Source: Takakia lepidozioides (lineage: Eukaryota; Streptophyta; Takakiopsida; Takakiales; Takakiaceae). From it: 64,000 nt of DNA. The stretch covers positions 45,074,001 through 45,138,000 of the forward strand of contig CM060733.1 of assembly GCA_030704615.1 (NCBI GenBank), read 5' to 3'. The notes under the pieces were generated by a model. It saw only the letters and a program-made list of their open reading frames with translations. It was not told the origin of the DNA and did no database searches. The translations under genes and the position numbers were made by a program. Shown piece after piece: positions 58,701 through 64,000 of the stretch (its first letter is position 1; each line of letters opens with the position of its first letter).

Positions 58701-61700
58701 CGGTTTGCCACCGCCTGACCGATCCAGGTCCCTGATTTCATAACCTTCGATCATTCCTTTCTCTTTGTCCACTATGTAGAAGAAAGTATTGAGCTTTTGT
58801 TTGACAAAGATAGCCAGGCTTTCCTCATTCATGGGGAACAGATGTGCCATCGCTTGATCATCGACTAGCAGATGAAGCCGCTGCTCTGAAGAATCTGTAA
58901 GAGGCAGTGGAATTGCCTGTGTGACAGTGTAGCTAAGCCTAACAGAGCTGAGCTCCTTTCCAGAGTGAGCATCCACCCATGAGAGAATGCCAGGGGAATC
59001 AGGTGCTGAACCTGTTTTTGCTAAAATCAAGGCTGTCGGATTTTCATCCAAGGCATGCTGGTGGGGTACTTGCCATGGCAGGAGCCTAATTGGAACAGTG
59101 TGAAGCCCACCAGAAGTCCGAAGAGCTGGAATCAGAAGAGACCACACAATCCGGCCATTACCAGTGTGCAAAGCCAGAAGTTTTCCAGCCTTTGTGAGCA
59201 CCAGAAGAAGCTTACGGAATCCATTATGATCGCGCACTAGTTTTGTTTTATCGGCCTGGTTCAATCGCGCTTGTTGGACTGCAGCTATGTCGTCTGTGCT
59301 TGCCAGAAATAGTGTAGCCTTCAACCTCATGAAATGCCCCTGTTCCACTCAATCCTTTATTGTTCAGGCAAGAGTGATGTTGCTCTAGCTAGATCCTTGA
59401 ACTGAAAGAGTTTCAGCAAGGCCTATTGGCTGCAGTCATTTCAGGTAATAACTTAACAGAGTGGTCACTTAAACTTTGTCGCCAATTGCAGTTGGAGCAA
59501 TTAGTTTATCCTTCTAGGACAACATCACGGAACCCCGCATGTTAGTCTGTCATGAATCCAAGCTATGACTAGGAGAATTCAGGGATAAGCAGTTGGAATC
59601 AGAATTAGTGACTGAAGCATCTGTCCACCTACCAAGCTTTAGGAGTATCCTACAACCTGGTCGTCATAACTCCACAGTGCTGAGCATGGAGTCTGTCCCC
59701 ACAAACCTATCAAAGGAAGTGTAGCATACCTTGAGCCATTCAGCCAGATCATGTTCAACTTCAGACACAGAAACCCCATCTTGTTCCAATCGAAGCTCTG
59801 AAGTGGTTGCATCTACTATGCTTGCCAACCCATCTTCACGAGTCCACACAACCTCGCCTTGCTGGAGCAGCGACAGTGAGTCATCCTCCCCCACAACGAG
59901 TGCTCGGAAACCATGTGTCCGATCGGTGCGAAGATATGCATTCAAGAACACTTTCTGCAATAATCCCCTCTGTGACGGTAGCTTGGTTGTCTCCTTTTTG
60001 GCCTCTTGAGTCCAATCATCAGAGTGCACTTGTAGACTAAATATGTTGTCTGATGGTCCTCCTTCAAGAAGCTGAATGATAGCTACTGCGTGCTTTCCCT
60101 CTGACACACTTAAGCTGTCACTAACTGAGACTGCTCCTATAAGCTTTTCAACCACTCGCAGTTTACCATTAAGGGGATCAACTGTCACAATTGCAGTCGT
60201 GTCACCTAGAGCAAGTAGAATTGCACCCTCCAGCTGTGCCTGTAGAAGCTTGGGGTGGTCTGGGCCACCAGGCAAAAGGCTTGACACTAGAGTCTTGGAA
60301 AAAGTGAAGTCTTTGTCGGCATCAATAACTGCCGCAACTAAATACTTGCCCTCTGCATCAAGAGCTATTGCAACACCATTGGTGACAAGAACCTCCTCAG
60401 TGGACAGTGGCCCAGACGTGGGAGTAACTTTTGGGTCACTCATTGCACCTCTCAGGAGGTCTACTTCCACAATAGCCAATCCTGAGCCACCAGAAAATCC
60501 AACTCCATACACCTTGCCGTTGTTGGCTTGCAAGACTAATTTTTGGATATCAAGTTCCTTGCTGCACCAGAAAAAATTCCATTTCAATGAATGTTTCATC
60601 AAAAGGTGAAACAATTTTGTCTATTGATCAACTGAGTACTATACTTGTTTGTACAGGATACATGCTTCGTATCCACTAATGATGCTGGGTCATTTCTATG
60701 TGAGAACCAAGCACATCTGGATAACTAATGGATGCGTCGAAGAACCCCCATGAATGGTATGAGAAGTTATATGGTAATTGCTCTGGATTTGCCCCAAATG
60801 ACAATAATAAAACCAAGGAGGTAAGATGAGAGGCCATGATAAAATGAAAGTGAAAGAGAATGCAGGGCCCTTGTACTGCTGCGGATGCACTTTCCCAGGA
60901 AGATGGTTTTGGGATCGGCTGCAGCATGCTTAGCTGTTCAACAAGCAGTAAGCAATCTCATGGCAGGACTGATGTAATAAGGCAGGGGCAAGCTGCTGGC
61001 CTCCAACAAGAAACTTGCTTTCCCCAGCCGTGTAAGCTGTTTGTAGCTCTCAACCTCTTAAGAAAAGCATTGGGGTCTAAAGTGACATGAGACTATGCAA
61101 GCAACTCTATCCATTTGTTCACCAAGGTCGGTATCTAGCCAATTCAAAGACTCCAAGTGGTCGATGTATCTGTGCTCACTGCATACCTTGTAGGGAATTT
61201 GGTTCTCCAAAGAACTCCACCATCAACAGCTGAAAGTGCTGTCAAAGTACCACCACCAAAAACCAACAATTCCCTGAATCTGTTGTCGGAAATGTCAAAC
61301 TGCAACTCAGCCATGTGACCCTTCATTAGCACATCCAATAACTGACTCTTAGCTGAAAGGGACTTCTCTTTCACAGCCTATCGAACCTTCGTACATGTTC
61401 TAACCGACACCAAAGGCATTCAAGAAATTTGGTAGCGGGCGGAGCAAAAACTGTTTTTGTAAGACCTAAATCGATCAAGACATTACATGCAACTTGCCAG
61501 CATTACTCCACTTCAAACCCCTAAACTAATCCAGATACAGAGTGAGCATTCGCCACTCGCAGTGCACATCCCTTGTCCCTCTTCCTAACCTTTTACCCCC
61601 TCCACCCCCTTTCCCCCACCCTGCTTAGGCTACATGAGGGGGGCCAGGTATAGGGCCACCTTTGCAGTCAGCACATCTCACAGGTACATTTGTACAGTCC

Positions 61701-64000
61701 TCCCAAAACCCTAAGCCCTTCAAATAATCATCTCGACCCATGCGTGCTATCATTTCCACAAAATCTCCATCATGCAGACCAGAAGCTGAGCTAAGAAGTA
61801 CAATGACACCCAAGAGCCTAACTAGAGTCGGAAACACTTACTGGGCACTCTGGCATAGTCTCAACTATAAGGGAGGGTAAAATTGGGAGAACGGAATAAA
61901 AGAAGATGAATCTGAAATCTGCACAAGTGCCTTACTACTTGATCCGACTACAAAGCATTTGAACAGATCTCTATAGCTGAACGCCAAATGAACCAACACT
62001 TCTTGGAAAGGCAGTCCATCCACCTAACTGAGTAGAAAGATTTCCATTGCAATATACTATGTGGTGACTGGCCTATTGACAAAGAAGGTCACTGAAGTAA
62101 GAAGCCTGTGCTCTCTTACAGGAGGTATCAGTAGACTTGAAATTGACCCTGAAGAGGAGAGAATGGGAGTTTCCCAGATAAGTGCGCCATCTGGCAAATG
62201 CCAAGCTCTTACAGTGCATCCTCCTGACACAGTGATCACATCTGTAAACATAGATACAGTTGGATTACAGCCAGATCCAAAAAATGCAGACTCAAACTGT
62301 GTATTGCGAGCACGTCAACCCTAATGATCAGCTGAAGGATCAGGGTCTGACTAGATATACTCCTATTTACAACCCACCAAATATGTAATAACTGTAGGAT
62401 TGTGAACTAGCACAATAGGATCTGCAGGCTTCCTTTACTGAGGGAAATTTCCAAGAGTTCAATACTGAAATGTGTGTCACACTGATGTCTGGTAATATTC
62501 CCCAGTAATTGCTCATCACATCATGAAAAAGCAAGGGCTCTTCGAAGCCAGCCATGTGAATGACATGTTGATGAATCCTTACAAAATGTTGTTGAAGTAC
62601 ACATTTCTTACCAGAGGATTGATGGGAACAATGGCACTCATTAGGTGGATAGATCATCAATACATAGGAAATCCATGCACCTTAACAATTTTCTGAGATA
62701 TGGCATCACCGACCAGGGCTCAGGAAACAAACTCACATTTTCCTAATGCAAGCCCAAGTGCATCAATTGTGTCGGACTCCCCCAGTATGTGCCTCCAGTC
62801 TGTACCCCACTCCAGCAGAGCAGCCCCCATTTGTGAGAACCTTTCTGTTGAGGGTAAACTGGACAAATAGAGGATAAGGTAGACAGACGACAATGAACCA
62901 AAGACATGAGCAGAAAAACATACAGATCTCGCCAGTGCGCAGATTCAGAGATGCGATGGCATTTTCCTCAGTAGCTACAACCACACGCTTCCTTCCACTC
63001 CCTTGTGTCTGGAATACTGCATGCTTCACCCTCCCAATGTATTGCTGGTGCCTGCATTTAGTCCTCCCTTCCACCATCATGAGCAACATAGAAAGATGGA
63101 AGGAGTATGCCTCAAAACATGGTCACTGTCTCCGGCTATTAAATAAGACACTAAAGTAATCTTCTGCCTGATCTCAAATTCCTGCATGTACCCAGAACGA
63201 GAGGAGGTTTGCAGAATTCTTAGCACTCACAATGAGTTGGAAGAGTCTAAGCTCTTTACTTAATCATGATTAGGGTTTCTCTTTCTGTTGCCAAGTTTGT
63301 GTCACCTTGAGATCGATTAATACTTTCCCACCTCTTTGCAACTACAGTACACCAAGACATTCAGTTCTAAACTGTGTTGAATAATTTGGCATAATCGACC
63401 CAGCTGTCACAAATATTTCCACGTACACTACTTGTCCAAACCATGAGCTCTTAACTTGTGGAGCTTCCTGACTCTGACAAACTTCATAAAAATGACTGTA
63501 AACGGTACTAGATACATGAAAACCTAATTTGTGCTTTGTGATCCAGGAGCTCTTCATGCACAGTTCAAGCCTATATTCAAAGCCAGAAATTCCAGGACTG
63601 AGCCTGCCGACTTTGCTTATGAGATTGGCATCGTTACATTACAATCATAATGTGCACGTCACAAAGTCTGCACTTGCATGGTCTCTTCAATTGAATTTCA
63701 GAGTTTCAAGAGATCTTCCTATTTTGCCAAGTCATACCTCTCTGGCTCTTGAAACCGAGCCAGATGGAATTTACAAGTCACATCCTAGGAGGTTTGCAGC
63801 AAGCCTCGTATGTAAAGTTCACTTCGTCGTTAGCTGGCAATCACATAAGCAAGGTTTAATCCAGTAGCCGTGCAAACTCTTGTGCTTAACTTGCAACTTT
63901 ACAGGGTTTTAAGAAATCTCTGAAAGATCTACATACTAAGTCGGATTCCAATGAGGATACTAGACAAAGACAAGAGAACATACCAGTCCCAGACTCCGAC
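55800..64000 (-). CDS. EMC1: ER membrane protein complex subunit 1 (5' end beyond window)
   Basis: Twelve minus-strand exons (64000-63984 partial, 63051-62924, 62799-62737, 62241-62120, 61299-61187, 60561-59730, 59339-58602, 57855-57634, 57293-57201, 56915-56721, 56559-56446, 56060-55800) give a continuous 965-codon frame. Only about the first 25-30 residues (signal peptide) are missing. EMC1 is the large lumenal scaffold of the EMC, which inserts and stabilises multi-pass and tail-anchored proteins in the ER membrane. It starts VGVWDWHQQYIGRVKHAVF, then CTVRAWHLPDGALIWET and other PQQ/WD-like beta-propeller strands. Later come DHNGFRKLLLVLTKAGKLLA, SENWVVYHYFNLRYNRYEMS and LDKRFLDPRRTLKP. 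The conserved C-terminal domain (YQVEGLRGMLTVPARLEST) is followed by a membrane helix (YALLLITIIALLVAIVVTWV) and a KELAEKWK end. No lesions are seen. Confidence 0.95.

Noticed and set aside
61625-61837. Minus-strand 70-codon frame with a signal-peptide-like start
   Set aside because: It lies inside an EMC1 intron. The exon chain across it is complete in phase without it, so it is a chance frame.

Overview
The window is nuclear DNA of a land plant. Genes have GT-AG introns, and the products are plant or eukaryotic: EMC1, a Sec14/SFH-type lipid-transfer protein, an RsmE-type rRNA methyltransferase with a transit-like N-terminus, ribosomal protein eL29, a complex I ESSS-like subunit and a phenylalanine ammonia-lyase (PAL) fragment. 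Gene density is low and transposon debris is heavy. Together with SWIM/transposase-like and ParB/methyltransferase-like gene remnants, this suggests a large-genome seed-free plant (lycophyte, fern or bryophyte). That placement is inference; no species is identified.

Layout. 1-1.8 kb: Ty3/gypsy integrase remnant and possible LTR. 1.8-3.9 kb: copy A of a duplicated segment carrying only exon 2 of an RPL29 gene. 4.4-4.7 kb: small ESSS-like gene on the minus strand. 5.7-19.2 kb: a candidate large mobile element, consisting of degenerate CAGAC-rich repeats, a palindromic ACGTGGC array, a decayed minus-strand transposase-like gene (zinc finger, DDE-like core, SWIM finger), an 850-bp divergent spacer, a plus-strand ten-exon gene with a ParB-like domain followed by a beta-class DNA methyltransferase-like domain, a second ACGTGGC array and a GC-rich end. 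19.3-20.4 kb: PAL pseudogene. 21.1-23.6 kb: copy B of the duplicated segment. RPL29 exon 1 lies just beyond it, and a 0.4-kb MITE sits in its intron. 24-29.6 kb: gene-poor sequence with SINE-like and simple repeats.

29.6-36.5 kb: Sec14-like gene (+). 37.4 kb: SINE-like element. 39.1-39.8 kb: LINE-like remnant. 39.9-45.2 kb: RsmE-like gene (+), whose nine predicted exons give a continuous 297-residue frame. 47.7-48.6 kb: element with piggyBac-type TTAA termini. 48.9 kb: PPR fragment. 49.4-49.9 kb: 120-bp tandem repeats. 49.9-54.8 kb: a second GGTCTGC-rich element holding a decayed minus-strand gene with a C2HC finger; its right end matches that of the first element. 55.8-64.0 kb: EMC1 (-), nearly complete, with exon 1 running off the window.

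The conserved host genes act in separate housekeeping pathways and do not form a cluster. The only unit that looks like a system is the divergent transposase-like and ParB-methyltransferase pair between related flanking arrays.
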